NCBI GenBank assembly: GCA_035772405.1 | Contig: JAYKKM010000437.1 | Location: 8,340,501-8,404,500 of the forward strand | Length of the DNA: 64,000 bases | Direction of reading: 5' to 3' | From: Chrysogorgia sp. JL179-B06 | Taxonomy: Eukaryota > Cnidaria > Anthozoa > Scleralcyonacea > Chrysogorgiidae | Shown: piece by piece, positions 32,301 through 43,424 of the stretch | How positions within the stretch are numbered: the stretch's first letter is position 1 | Layout: each line of letters begins with the position of its first letter | Notes under the pieces: model-generated | Database searches by the model: none | Told to the model about the DNA's origin: nothing | The model's input: the letters and a program-made list of their open reading frames with translations, nothing else | Program-made: the position numbers and the translations under genes

Positions 32301-35300
32301 ATCTTCCTTCAATATTACCAACTCCAAATTTATCAGCACTTGAGAGATAACAAATAGTTTTGTTTTTTAATTATAATGATTTATAATAATTCGTTTTTTG
32401 TTATTCGATGACCGCGGCCTTGATATTTCTATCTCGTGCAATAATTAGTAAAATGAGTAAACAATTTCCATATACAAGACGCCCCCGTTGATCACTAAGA
32501 GACCTTGTAAATGGTAAATTAATTTTTATCGGGTAATATTTTCTCATATTGAACCTGACGAGTATCGCATTCATAAACCTCCGCCAAGATACCACATTCT
32601 CAAATATGTATATGTTATGTCTATATATGTATATTACTAGGAGTTATTATCAGAAGTGAATGCTGCCTCTGGAGTGCCATCAGACCCGCAATTTTTGCCG
32701 CCCGCCATTTTTCCCTCTCGCATGAGAGATGCCTGCGGAGGAGGCTTCATATAGCCTTGTAATATTAAAATAACATACGGTAATCATATGGCGCGTTTAT
32801 AATGTCAAAATTCAACGTTTGAATTCGCCAAACATCTAATTCGAACAACATTTACTCGAAAGAGCAAGCCTCGCGAAGTTATAAATTTCCCATGATCAAG
32901 CGACACTTTTGCCAAATCGAACTGCACGTTTGTAATATTTGCTGGCGGTCGTACGGTCAGATCCCACATTCTTAAATATGTATATATGTCTATATATGTA
33001 TATTATAACCATGACTTTATACATTTTTCTAGTGAGTCCATGTGAAGGTGCACCATGTAGAAATTCTGGAAAATGCTTGGAGAATGAGAATGGAACATTC
33101 GCCTGTATATGTTCAGAGAAATATGGCGGACAGTTGTGCGAGAAACGAGGTAAACAATATTTATAGGCATCGTTTCTGGCGAACGTCCACTTAAAATGAT
33201 CAAGGACGCCAGGCGGACGCACCGATGCAGTTAACTAGGGCACCTACAATTACTTTAGTTAGACGGGTCGGAAGACTAACTTTTCAGAAGTTTTGGACGC
33301 ACGTATACTGTATATGGTCGAATATCCCTTATTTTTATATTTAATTGGATAAACAACTTGCAGAAATTTGCAGCGGTAGTCTTGTTCGGTTCCGCCATCA
33401 TGAAATTTATGACCCTCGTGGAATTAGTTCCAAGAAGGCTTAATTACTTGTTAATTATGCCAGACGTTTTTAATTGGTTTACTGATTTTTTCCAAAAAAA
33501 ATGGTGGGTAGGTCGAAAAAAGGCTGAGTGAAGTTTATGGAAAAACCAAATTTAATCTTTCTCATTTAGCCTTTCTCATTTAGCCTTTAATAAAATGGTC
33601 TTTGAATTTGAATGCTCCAATTTGTTCTGTGCTACGTCTGGTCCATCATAGAGGTTTTCCCATTCACCACAGTGAAAGAAAATAAGCTTGAAGCGTGCAG
33701 ATACATCTGTAATCATTGATATACTGTTAGTTGTAGTAGAATTACACAAATACGTTTGTATACTGTCACTGTGGTTATAGATATAATTTCTGTCAAAATA
33801 TACAGAGCTTTAACAAATTAATGACAAATCTGCATAAATAGAAATTTCCATTGGAGACCAACGGGTTCACACCCTGGTCGCCACGAGCACGATTCAAAGG
33901 TTACAGGAACCAGCGGTACTCAGACTCGTCCGAGGTACTTCATGTTAGAGCCACATTTTCGAAATTTTATTATTTTCCATATTCGTGATTTTAGTACGGT
34001 CGGCAGTAAAAAAGGTCTGGCCTTAGTCAAAGTAGGTGTCGAAATACAAAACTAATAATCTAAAAGGTTGGTGTTCTGCCGAAATAGTGTATATAGGAGG
34101 CAGACGCTAAACAACGCATAACAGACGAATTTAATTCAGACTCATCTTACTCATGGTTGAAACACATTATCATAATTCATGCATTAAATTCGTCTTTATT
34201 TTATTTGTCGTTTAAACTAAACGCATTTACGCATTTACGCACGTTAAACGCATTTACGTCTCATTATCCGTCCGCATCGGACGGATAATGCGAGTGAGAC
34301 AAATATAATTGCAACTGTAGAATTTAATGAAGTTACACGTCGAAGATGCGTATAATTACAGCAATTAAATTCGTCTGAATTATATTCGTCTGTTAAGCGT
34401 CGTCTAGCGACTGCCTGACAAAAGCCTTTGCTCGAAACGTAAGAGCAATCATACGCTCAATTTCGGCAGTACACCAACTTTTTATATAGAGTTTTGAAAC
34501 GTGTAGAAGGAATGTAGAAACACACTACAAACAAAACTGAGTATAACCTATTTTTAACTACGTCCTTTTCTGAAATTCTATTAAACTTTCCAGTGCGACC
34601 ATGTGACAGTCAGCCATGTCAAAATGGCGGTAATTGCTCCGACGATGGTCTAAAGTGTTACCAGTGCGAGTGTCCTGATGGTTACAAAGGATGTGATTGT
34701 TCAAAGAAAAGTGAGTAACTAATTATTAGTAATATCTTTAATCGGTTGAAGTGCATTTAAAAATTTATCGTCTTGTTTTTAAATAGTTTTGCCTTGTGAA
34801 GTTTCTCCCTGCAAAAATGACGGCATTTGTTACAATGAAAAAGATGGAGCAAGTTTCAAATGTGCTTGCATAAATGGCTATGGTGGACTCGTGTGTGATC
34901 AAAAAGGTAACTAATTTATTTATCGATATTTTCGTTGTTCAATACTCTTATGCATGAATTAGGTAGATTCTTGGTTGACTTGGTTTTGGTTTGCCTGTCT
35001 GTATCAATTAGAAGATCTCGAAGTGTTGTGTTTCGAAATGCGACTAATTTCATGATATCTGCTCTTGTACTAGAGAAATAACGTACTTTTTACTCTTCTA
35101 TTATGCTTCTGGACGCCGCCATTTTAGAATTTGCTCGATGTGAAGCGGCGGTTTTTTTCCAATTTTCACGTTATTGAGTGCAAGGACAAAAGGCAAACAC
35201 TTGATGACGTAAAAATTGAAAGAAACACCGCTGCACAGCGCTGAGTCGTCTAGTAAACTCCTAAATGGCGGTGTCGAGAAGTATAAAATAGGAAAGGTTA

Positions 35301-37441
35301 GATAGGATGACTCTGTGGAACTCGCCTGCCAAAATCCTATTCATACTAAAGCGTACAAACTCCCAAAAGTATCGGCTCAATTCCCATTGATTCATTCGAG
35401 TCTTATATGTAAATCTTCGAGTCTTATGTAAATAAACTGTTAAACTTGCCCAACACATCAAAGGAATGAGGATTTTCCCTATGAAATTAATCTTAAGCCC
35501 GAACAGCGTGACTTACTTATAAATGGTCGCGATGTCGTGGCTATTTTGCCTACCGCATTTGGAAAAGTTTGATATTCCACATGTTAGTGTTTGTGATCAC
35601 CCAATCAAAGCTATCCTTTCACAAGACGAATCACGATAGACCAACTTCTTCTGGTTGTCTTGCCATTTGTCCGCTTCAGCCTAGTCATCTTCAGTCGACC
35701 TTCGGAAGACTGTGAAAAGGGTGAGGGTTGCACTGTTAGCTTCCAAAGCCGACACTATATATATATATATATATATATATTATGACTGTGACGTACTGGG
35801 CGCCATCTTCATCCCACAGAGTCATCTCATCTAACATCCTGATCCCATAAAATACGAGAATGAAAACGTTATTTCTCGAGTACAACAGTATTAACATTTC
35901 TAAACATTATACTTAAATGCCTTTTATTTAAAAAAAATTATTTTCTTGACTACAAGGTATTTCTTTGACTTCTTCATAAGATCAAATTATTTTTATTGTA
36001 TAAAATTTGATTGGGTTTATGTGTTTGCATGATTAACAATTACTACCTTTCTGTATTAAGATGCCCTCTACTCGTCCTATATCCTGGATGGCAAAGTTGA
36101 ATACATCAAGGAACTTCAGCAATGGCTAGGTGACGAAAATGATTGGCGTCTTTGCTACCGAGCTTCCCGCGATGGATGGAGAAGTGGCGACTTTCATTCA
36201 AGATGTGATTACAAAGGACCAACGGTGACAATTGTCCGAGTAGGATATTACATCTTTGGTGGATACTCCGATATTGCATGGGGAGGTTAGAATTTAACTA
36301 TACGTGTTTCGGAGAAAATTACTGAAAGTTGAATGTGAATGCCATCTGACCTGATAGATAGATAGATAGATATAGATATATAACATACACGCTAATTCCA
36401 TTGACCACGCAACTATATAGACTTCTTTCATAATGGCGGCCAGTTTTATATGCATGCAATTGGCCTCGTTACAAAGCAAAGATTATTTGGCATTACAGAC
36501 ACACGAACGAGGTCAGAAAGGCTAATTTAAATGAATATAAAAGAATATTTAATTTGGGTGCCATTATGAAAGGTCTATCAATTACCATATTGCGCATTTA
36601 CATGAAACAAACCTGTGTACAAAATAACAGCCGAGTAATTTTGACCAAAGAAAATCTTGTCATCCGCCATCTTGTTGTAATTGTAATACTTTGCATTGCC
36701 TAATTAACTGGAAAGTTGGACGTTTTTTAGAATTTTGTGGTTCGATTCGAATAAGACTTGTTATAAATACATCAGGGGTATATCGAAAATATATCGAAGA
36801 TGGCAGCTGAAGACGGGATTGTATTTGGTCAAAATTAGCGGTGTTGTCTTGTACAAGAGTAGTCTGTGTTGTTTACTTGTATTTGTAAGCCGGTTTGTTA
36901 ATTAAAAAGTAAAAAATATCTAAATGATTTTAGTCGCTGATGTCCTTCAATATATATGTATCTAGATATATAGATATAGATAGATATAGACATATCTCCT
37001 TCGATACGTTAGATTCTAATTTTAGTAACGATTCTAAATATAGCATTCTAAATATAGCACCCTCCCTCAAAATATTGCATTGTCCGTATCATGATCTTTA
37101 ATTCCGTTTCTTTTCTAGGATCAACTGGTTACAAACAAACTACGAACTCTTTCCTGTTTTCGCTACGCAACAAGGACAAGCTGAAGCCATTCAAGTCTCC
37201 CATTTACAAGAACCAAGGGAATGCTATCTACCAGAACCCCGGTTACGGTCCAACGTTCGGAGGTGGCCATGATTTGTACATCCGAGACAACGCTCATACT
37301 TCCTCTGGTTCTTATACCAACCTTGGTCACGGCTACAAACCTCCGACAGGCTATGATTACGGAAATGCAAAAACCAAAGCGCTTTTGGCTGGAAATTATA
37401 ACTTTCTCGCAACTGAAATAGAAGTGTTTTACTTACGTTAA
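29267..37441 (+). CDS. Secreted EGF-TLDc protein, paralogue 1 (complete)
   Basis: Seven coding exons join in one frame: 29267-29330, 29510-29626, 33033-33149, 34594-34710, 34787-34906, 36061-36285, 37119-37441. They total 1083 nt and encode 360 residues. Every junction is phase 1 with GT/AG borders. Domain map: signal peptide 1-21, EGF-like modules at 22-60, 61-99, 100-138 and 139-178, TLDc 179-360. TLDc landmarks seen are W-R-L-C-YRASRDGW, FH-x-x-CD-x-[36 protein letters not shown] and the C-terminal ATEIEVF strand. TLDc is known from cytoplasmic OXR1, NCOA7, TBC1D24 and mEAK7, several linked to V-ATPase; no enzyme activity is firmly assigned. Here the leader and EGF repeats predict secretion or luminal location (inference). 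No transmembrane segment is seen after the leader. The start ATG is the first in the conserved exon. The ATG at 29449, in intron 2, is not the start. Confidence 0.92.
29510..29626 (+). CDS. Gene 1 exon 2: EGF-like 1 (four cysteines)
   Basis: 117 nt, acceptor ATATTTAG, donor AAAAAG|GTATTA. It encodes an EGF-like module with only four cysteines: ACQN, then KCSCSAGYKGFDC. Relative to the six-Cys EGF pattern, C1 and C3, which normally pair with each other, are both missing, while C2-C4 and C5-C6 can still form. Confidence 0.88.
30582..30597 (+). repeat. Poly(G) run of 16
   Basis: Sixteen consecutive G at the outer edge of the 30596-31566 palindrome. Confidence 0.9.
30596..31566. repeat. 971-bp palindrome enclosing a copy of exon-2 flank
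   Basis: Left arm 30596-30962 and right arm 31270-31566 are complementary (GGTAAGGCTGGTCACGTGAC against GTCACGTGACCAGCCTTTACC; GGGACTTTAAGATCTACGAC against GTCGTAGATCTTAAAGTCCC). The loop of about 307 bp is not random. It aligns with the end of EGF exon 2 (GCGACTGCAGCCAAAAG against TCGACTGCAGTCAAAAAG) and the following intron (CAAGCTTGTTTTAT, CCAAAACGCTT, CGTCCTaAAGACGT, GTAAACAGAACGA). Confidence 0.85.
31978..32395. mobile_element. Truncated AAAGTGCCCCTAACCC foldback element
   Basis: Starts AAAGTGCCCCTAACCC and follows the reverse complement of the full element at 22703-23451 (CAAATAAACTAAAAAAGACA, TCAATATTACCAACTCCAAA), then stops after the centre, so one arm is missing. The orthologous copy in gene 2 is at 47612-48090, so insertion predates the duplication. 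Confidence 0.8.
33033..33149 (+). CDS. Gene 1 exon 3: EGF-like 2
   Basis: 117 nt, acceptor TTTTTCTAG, donor CGAG|GTAAAC. Six cysteines in EGF order: [14 protein letters not shown], then [13 protein letters not shown]. Canonical module. No calcium-binding D-x-D/N start is present. Confidence 0.92.
34058..34486. mobile_element. Foldback MITE in intron 3, gene 1
   Basis: Outer ends AAAGGTTGGTGTTCTGCCGAA and TTTCGGCAGTACACCAACTTT. The centre holds a perfect hairpin ATTATCCGTCCG-CAT-CGGACGGATAAT (about 34263-34290). The orthologous element in gene 2 (49957-50262) lacks part of the centre. Confidence 0.8.
34594..34710 (+). CDS. Gene 1 exon 4: EGF-like 3 (eight cysteines)
   Basis: 117 nt, acceptor AACTTTCCAG, donor [24 protein letters not shown], then [16 protein letters not shown]: the six EGF cysteines plus two extra (in KC and GC), which could form a fourth disulphide. 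The same eight occur in gene 2. Confidence 0.92.
34787..34906 (+). CDS. Gene 1 exon 5: EGF-like 4
   Basis: 120 nt, acceptor TTTTTAAATAG, donor [26 protein letters not shown], then KCACINGYGGLVC: canonical six cysteines. Separated from exon 4 by an intron of only 76 bp. Two codons longer than its gene 2 counterpart. Confidence 0.92.
35105..35284. mobile_element. Short hairpin MITE in intron 5, gene 1
   Basis: Ends GCTTCTGGACGCCGCCATTT and TAAATGGCGGTGTCGAGAAG are complementary. The orthologue in gene 2 is at 50856-51037, so this is older than the duplication. Confidence 0.75.
36061..36285 (+). CDS. Gene 1 exon 6: TLDc, first half
   Basis: 225 nt, acceptor CTGTATTAAG, donor GGAG|GTTAGA. Encodes the start of TLDc: [51 protein letters not shown]. 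Two cysteines (LCY and RCD) lie here. Confidence 0.93.
36416..36576. mobile_element. Short MITE (ATAGACTTCTTTCATAATGG), intron 6 of gene 1
   Basis: Inverted ends ATAGACTTCTTTCATAATGG and CCATTATGAAAGGTCTAT. Same family as 24731-24917. Not present at the corresponding place in gene 2. A GATA microsatellite lies just before it (36356-36380). Confidence 0.8.
37119..37441 (+). CDS. Gene 1 exon 7: TLDc, second half and stop
   Basis: 323 nt, acceptor TTTTCTAG, stop TAA at 37439-37441. Encodes [23 protein letters not shown] and the terminal EIEVFYLR, completing the TLDc fold. Confidence 0.93.
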
Positions 37442-37578
37442 ACCTCTGGACTCATCTGTATGAACGGTATTTTGCATTTGAATCCCCCATATACCATAGT
37501 TAGTAAATTGTATTAAAATTTAATCCCAAAAAAATCTTAGGTTAATCTTTCATGAATGTATCGTTATAGGCTTGGTTT

Positions 37579-37584
37579 AATAAA
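37579..37584 (+). terminator. AATAAA polyadenylation signal, gene 1
   Basis: AATAAA 138 nt after the stop codon. The same CTTGGTTTAATAAAATTTAT context occurs after gene 2. Confidence 0.75.
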
Positions 37585-40229
37585 ATTTATTATGTAGAAA
37601 TTGATATTTCTTCAATTAACAATTTCCGTTTGCTATGCAATGAGAGCTTTGCATCCAAGTCTTCCCACTGATTTCTCGTTCCGTTCTGCAATTCATTTGA
37701 ATTCTCTGAACCATTGTCATATATATCTATAACTTGCTGCAAATATCTCTCATTTGCAACACCGATAAGTTTCAGGAATTGTGTCATCTATAGCGAAAGC
37801 TGAGGCGGATATCTGCATAGATTTTAAACCAATTTGTGTTATTAAATTTACGTTGAATGTACGTAATATTGAGAAAAATCTGTCATTTCATAATAGATCT
37901 GTAACCAACGATGTACTGATCGATGCACCAATTTAAATCATGTAAATCAGGACAATGTTGTATCACATATACAACTACTACAACTACTAATGAGGCATCC
38001 ATTTCTTTTGTCTTTCCTTCGTGAATTATTGAGTATTAATACATATATATAATGAGTATTATACTAGAAATACGTGTACGCAACAACCCCTTGCCCACCG
38101 TAATAGGCGATAAAAATCAATAACCCATTGATTTGCCAATCAAATGGACTTTATAGAAAACACTACATGTATCTCTGAGAGCCTTTAAACTATCAATCTT
38201 GTGTTGTTCTGAATTTCATTGTTTCATAATTAGACATCAAACTAAATAACTCAAAGTGTTTACTTTTTTGGGTGCATTATTATATCAACCTGCAATGATT
38301 AAGATTTGTTTCATATGTAAAGGCCGGATCCTCACTGTGATGTCACACTGTATAATAACTTACTGAAAATGCATGTATATATATCTTTGGGATTATTCAA
38401 TCAAAGCACTCAAAACTCAAAGCGTACAAAAAGTATCTCACTACTGACAATTAATCATTTTGAGGCTGCTACGTACATAACGTGTCTAGCAGGTTTTGCT
38501 ATATATAATACAGGGCATCATTTTTCACATTATTATAAATTCTAGTTGATATTTGTTACTATTATTAAGTTACAACATTATTTGTTACTATTATTATTAA
38601 GCAAAAACTTGAGTAAAAAGTGCCAACAGATAGATTGCCTGTTATGCATTTTGAAACATTTTTCTATACCGTTTATAATCTCTCCCACTCAAAACCCCTT
38701 TGGAAGTAAGTTGTAGTGTTTCTGGGGAAACACTTTTGTCCTTGGAATAGAACTGCATATGCAATGCCGGTTTTATATATATATTTAAGCTACTCTTGTT
38801 TAAGTGCTTTCTGAAGGATATTTAAAGTAGATTTTATTAACATATATTTTATTACATTTCTTACAAACAAACAATCAAATGTAAAATTAATATAATATGT
38901 GTGATCACTCGAATTAAAAGTATTACCTTCATCAACAAATCTGGCAACACACTAATTGGGCATGCACCACAAGAGCATTTATATGTGCATTTTTTTAAAT
39001 TGGGGGAATAAAATATGATTCTGGACATATAAATTAAACAGCTTTATTCCCATGGAACTGAACCTGAGAGACTTTTTTTGAATATCATCATCTTGTAATC
39101 TTATAAATAGGGCTTCACTTTTGTAACTATAATGTGTCATTTTGATAAAGAGCAGGGTCCCGATACATTAAAAACTAAGCAAATGTGTTCAGAGTATTTT
39201 TTGAAGGTGCGGTATATAATGTTTATAAACCTGAACAGAAGAAGATATATGCAAGTGGAGGCCAGGCCAGGCATAACATGTGTAGGTCTATAAACATGTA
39301 CAATGCTTGTTTACACTACTCAAATGTACAAATGCCTTTATGCCCATACAAAAATTAAAAGCACAACATTGTCATTGATGCAATGCATTACAGTAAATTA
39401 TATCACATTATCACCACATTGATCAAGGGTGCACTTCACCTGCTTGTTGATTGAGCTGACACATCCATGCAATATATCTCGTATTATAAAATAATCGGAA
39501 GTAAATGAGCGACAACATGCTGTCTGATTGAGATAAAAAACCGTGTCATTATAAGTCAATATTAAAGCATAAGCTAAGCTGACGTGTTCCTCGCGTAGAT
39601 TTTGTCGTTTTTGACGTAGTGTAAATCACAAAAGGAAGTCAAAGAATACCTGGATACAAGACTAATCAAGGTACTAACACAAGAGAATGTTTTAACTGCA
39701 ACGTTGAATACATTTTCATCGCTAAAATCACTAACATGTTTCCTAGCAACGCACATAGCAACGCCGCTTATAACAGTTAAATCTGCATTTTTCATGGGCT
39801 TTTAGTGTTAATTTAATGGTGTTATTTTATAAAAGGAATAAAAAGCTTTGTCTTGTGTGATTATCGAGTTATAATGGCACTCGAGAAGTTAGTAAAACAC
39901 AGTGGCGAAGCTGGTCGTACTCGTAGCAACTGGTCATATGTAAATAGTTTCAAAATTTGCATGCCGTACGACGAAATGCTAACCTAATATCATCAAAACC
40001 CTAAATCTAACCCTAAATCTAGCCAAATTACTAACCCTAACCAAAAAAACTATGCAGAAAAGGCAAATTAATTGCTCAACACAGACTCACAGTGTACTAT
40101 TATTAGCCATTATTTGAGAAATTATTAATTTATTTACCTTTATTTGTGTCTGTTCTTGCCCGTTAACACTGCAGTCTACAATTACGGCTTGAAATCAGCT
40201 GAAAAAAGTCTGTATTATTTGATGCTTTA

Positions 40230-40345
40230 GTCCAGAGGTTCTGCAACTTCTAGTACGCCGCCCGCTCCGAAAACCCAAAGCCGCCGCCCCCCCAAAAAAA
40301 CGCTTTCGGTTTTCGGAGGGGGGGAGGGCGGCGGCGTAAAGGTAC
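40230..40345. repeat. GC-rich hairpin element
   Basis: TACGCCGCCCGCTCCGAAAA on the left pairs with TTTTCGGAGGGGGGGAGGGC and GGCGGCG on the right, around a C-run. Probably the end of a MITE. Confidence 0.6.
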
Positions 40346-40628
40346 GTTTGTCGCGCTGACGTCAATTTAAATTTAAACGCCAAATGTAACTCCCAAAAGC
40401 CGTTTATAGTACGTACGTCCCAATCACAATTCCTAACCCTAATAATCCTAACTTAACCCCTTGCACTGCCAAATTATCCCTCTCTAACCCCAATTTTCCT
40501 TTGTTACCACGGCAACAATAAAGGATCGTTTACCATACATACAAATATATATATATTCCGACATAAAGGCTACTTTCACTTCCCCTTGCATAAAAAAGCG
40601 CGGGGAAAAATTCCGTCAAGATTAGCAC

Positions 40629-40680
40629 CCTCGCCCCAGGGCCTTCGGCCCTGGACGGCGCTTCGCGCCGCCGGGCGAGG
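40629..40680. repeat. GC-rich multi-branched hairpin
   Basis: Outer arms CCTCGCCC (40629-40636) and GGGCGAGG (40673-40680) enclose two hairpins, CCAGGGC-CTTCG-GCCCTGG and GGCGC-TTC-GCGCC, giving a cloverleaf-like fold in DNA or RNA. It lies in AT-rich surroundings next to a (TA)n run. A partial echo (GCCGTTCGGGCGAGGGGGTTA) follows at 40706-40726. Confidence 0.75.
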
Positions 40681-41049
40681 GGATAATATATATATATATA
40701 TTCGCGCCGTTCGGGCGAGGGGGTTAATAACAAGCTACTGTAAGACGTAAATATTTGTACGCAGCTGTTTATCACAGATTTTTGGAACCGTTCTCGCGCT
40801 CACAACAATATATAATTGATGGCTCATGAAACCTCCCAAAAGTTGAAAATGCATTAGATTATTTTCATCTGTAGTAATGAGCCATATTATATTCATTACT
40901 ATACTAGAAATACATTCCGCAATAACCCCTCGCCCGCCTTTTCTACCCCCCTAGAGTTTCTTTTCCAACCAGGGCCCAGCACGCGCACGCCGTGTATTTG
41001 TCGTCTGAGATATTATGGAGATAACAAATCTCAAAAGGCCGTATTGTCG

Positions 41050-41480
41050 TAAGTAGATTTTGAACGTTATCTCGGCCAATATTTACTCGATTTCAATTCA
41101 GTAAACCGATTTGGAATTACCGAGTCCAAATAGTATACATAACATACATGTCTATTATATTACGAGAAACGTGCATACCCCTTCGTAAAAACGGTTTATG
41201 TATTTAGAAATTAGTCGGGAATCAGTAGACCACTTCGTCGTATATTATTTTGAACGTTTCTATCAATATTTAACCGTTTTCAATTTTGAAAACAGATTTG
41301 GAATTACCGAGTCCAAATAAAAACGTGTCTATTACACTACGAAACGTGTATACCCTTCGTAAAAACCTGTTTATGTACTTAAAAATTAACCGGCCATGTT
41401 TGTGCCGTTTTTCTCCCCAACGAATATTGGCCGATTAAAACGGATCACGCAAAAGGCGTACTCGGAACTTACCGGTTGGT
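41050..41480 (-). repeat. R-family repeat, two units, reverse orientation
   Basis: TTTGGAATTACCGAGTCCAAA occurs at about 41109 and again at about 41299, a period near 190 bp, with CCTTCGTAAAAACGGTTTAT and CGTCGTATATTATTTTGAAC between. It borders the start of duplication copy 2, as the related block at 25270-25520 lies near copy 1. Confidence 0.75.
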
Positions 41481-42149
41481 CTTAGCAAATCATGTGTACG
41501 AGATTTGGTCCTACCATATGTACGGCTTGTATATCTACATCTCATGCGAAATCGACCCTGCCGCGGCGAGATTATCACCCTCGCTTCGCTTGACCTCGTT
41601 TGCGAGGGGAATATTCTGTGGTTTGTAGCTTTGTTTTATGCAATTTCTTCCTCCATGTTGAGAAATTTTACCGATCTTCAAGCATGAAACGTCTCGGGTG
41701 CAATTGTCCCGCATGGAAATATTCTCATATAAACGCATTATGAAAAACGTCCCGCTTCCTGGTTCACGAGCGACACAAGCATAATCATATAAGAATAAGC
41801 AAAGCATGACATTTTCTCTGGGACTTGCGAAGACAAAACAACGAGAATTTTTCTTTGTTTCGTCTTTTGTTCTACTTTTGGCTTGTGCTTGTACTATGAT
41901 GTTATGCTTATGACGATCCTTATGTCGTAAGCTTGACTTTATTCCTTTGTTTTGTCCTTATGCTTATGCTTATGCTTATGCTTACGTCTGTACCAGCATT
42001 AAATGTCCTCGAAAAACGAGGGAGGATTTGTGCCGAGGGACTTTTATAAATCCCGAGGCTTGAGGATACTTGCATGTCGGCCACAAACAGGCCGCCATGC
42101 CCGGCCTTTGTCATTTGAATCTCTGGGGATTGAGTAAAACGCTCTATAC

Positions 42150-42785
42150 ACTGTGTATAAAAAAACGGAACCGGCGTAACATTAATTAATATTCCTTTCA
42201 AACAACTTAATGGTATTTTGAAAGCCCCTAGACACCTCTGAGCCTTAGGAAGAGAAAAGCTTTTAAATACGTTCACCATGCATGCACTTCAGTTATCTTA
42301 ATTTCCCGAGATGTACAGGGTGTCCCAAAAAAGGCTACCTTTTCAAATTCAAATTAGCATGTTACCTGTAATTCAAGCAACCTATTGTAGTTCTTTGAAA
42401 TTCATTCTCGCTTTTGAACTACGAATGCGTAAAAACACACAGTTTTATACACATGGGATATTAAACACAATAGGTTGTTTGAATTAACATACTCATTTGA
42501 ATTTGAAAAGGTAGCCTTTTTTTTGGGACACCAAAAAAACGGAACCCTTAGTAGTTTGAAAGCCCTAAACACTTCTGAGCCATGCGTAAAAAAACATGGT
42601 TTTATACACCTCGGGCAATTATATAAGATAACTTTAAATTATGTAGCAAGGTGAAAGTATTTTAAAGCTTTTTCATTCCTGTGCCTCAGAGGTGTCTAGG
42701 GCTTTCATACTATCACAATAAGTTGTTTTAAAAGAATACTAATTGTTTTCTAAGGGTTTTGTTTTTTATACATGCACGTCACTGT
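42150..42785. mobile_element. ACAGTGTGTAT-family foldback before gene 2
   Basis: Begins ACACTGTGTATAAAAAAACG and ends near TTTTTTATACATGCACGTCACTGTA, matching the block before gene 1. Nested in it at 42316-42532 is a different foldback with ends AGGGTGTCCCAAAAAAGGC and GCCTTTTTTTTGGGACACC and arms of about 45 bp (CTACCTTTTCAAATTCAAAT). Confidence 0.8.
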
Positions 42786-42835
42786 ATTGCGAGGGAAATT
42801 ACAATCATTTAAAAATTAATTAACATAACTGAAAC

Positions 42836-42918
42836 TATAAAAGACTCGCGTAGCCCCTTGGCCGTTTAAACAGAAGAGGAAGATCTGCAAGAGCATACTA
42901 GTTGGAAGTCAGTTCAAG
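42836..42918 (+). promoter_or_regulatory. TATA box and non-coding first exon, gene 2
   Basis: TATAAAAG at 42836-42843, then a conserved stretch ending AGTTCAAG before donor GTACGA (GT at 42919-42920). It matches gene 1 almost base for base, supporting both as real promoters. It would splice to the acceptor TTTTCACAG ending at 43314. Confidence 0.65.
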
Positions 42919-43357
42919 GTACGATCTATAGCCATAGGTTTCCAACACGGTTTCAGTCATTAAATTAACTTCACGCTATCTGCTCGGCATTGGACGTACG
43001 TTCTCTTTCTTTTGATATTAGAAAACAAGAAATGAAATTATTTAACATGTGCATTTGGGGGTTTCTGACGAAATCGATAAATCTAGCAAGGCAAATTAGG
43101 GAGTTTCTCTAACACTTCTTTACGATCTGGTATCTCAAACTAGGACGTTTAATCGATATAACCTGATGCGCGTTCTCTAGTTTAAATCGTCCGATGGTTT
43201 CGCTTTGATTGTACGTGTACAGGTGCATCTCCTCACTTATAGACGTCAATGCTAATACTTATATAGTTCGATATTATAATAAAAACTCGTATGAATACTC
43301 CTTTCTTTTCACAGGCTTTATTTGGCGACTTTATTTGGCACATTTGGCGACTCTGGA

Positions 43358-43424
43358 ATGTTCACGATAAAACTAGGATTTGTTTTTGAAGTGCTGTGCG
43401 CCCTTCTTCTTCTGCAGTGTACAG
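43358..43424 (+). CDS. Gene 2 coding exon 1: signal peptide
   Basis: Encodes [20 protein letters not shown] plus CTG, a typical leader. Donor ACAG|GTAATC. The frame is open 36 nt further upstream but has no ATG there. The exon begins at 43315, and ATTTGGCGACTTTATTTGGC shows a local duplication relative to gene 1. Confidence 0.88.

Larger units (their letters stand above)
29627..33032 (+). other. Gene 1 intron 2
   Basis: 3.4-kb intron. Its first 500 bp align with intron 2 of gene 2. It then carries a poly(G) run, a 971-bp palindrome (30596-31566) and a truncated foldback element (from 31978). Apart from the pseudo-exon piece in the palindrome loop, no further exon was seen. Confidence 0.8.
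26118..37905 (+). repeat. Tandem segmental duplication, copy 1
   Basis: From GCGGCGAGATTATCACCCTC to about TCATTTCATAATAGAT this segment aligns, with insertions and deletions, to 41562-56715 in the same orientation. It contains the whole first EGF-TLDc gene with its promoter and 3' flank. Exon, intron and flank similarity show a duplication of genomic DNA, not retroposition. Confidence 0.88.
37906..41049. other. Spacer between the two duplication copies
   Basis: AT-rich, no ORF of interest, no exon seen. It holds degenerate CCCTAAA words (about 39995-40045) and, from 40230, GC-rich hairpin sequences. The minus-strand ORF 39574-39795 shows no domain. Confidence 0.5.

Noticed and set aside
37224..37421. 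Alternative-frame ORFs over TLDc exon 7
   Set aside because: Shadows of the coding frame; the TLDc frame joins correctly to exon 6.
43322..43357. Earlier start for gene 2 at TTGGCGACTTTATTTGG
   Set aside because: No ATG upstream in frame; TTG starts are not expected in animals and gene 1 supports the ATG at 43358.
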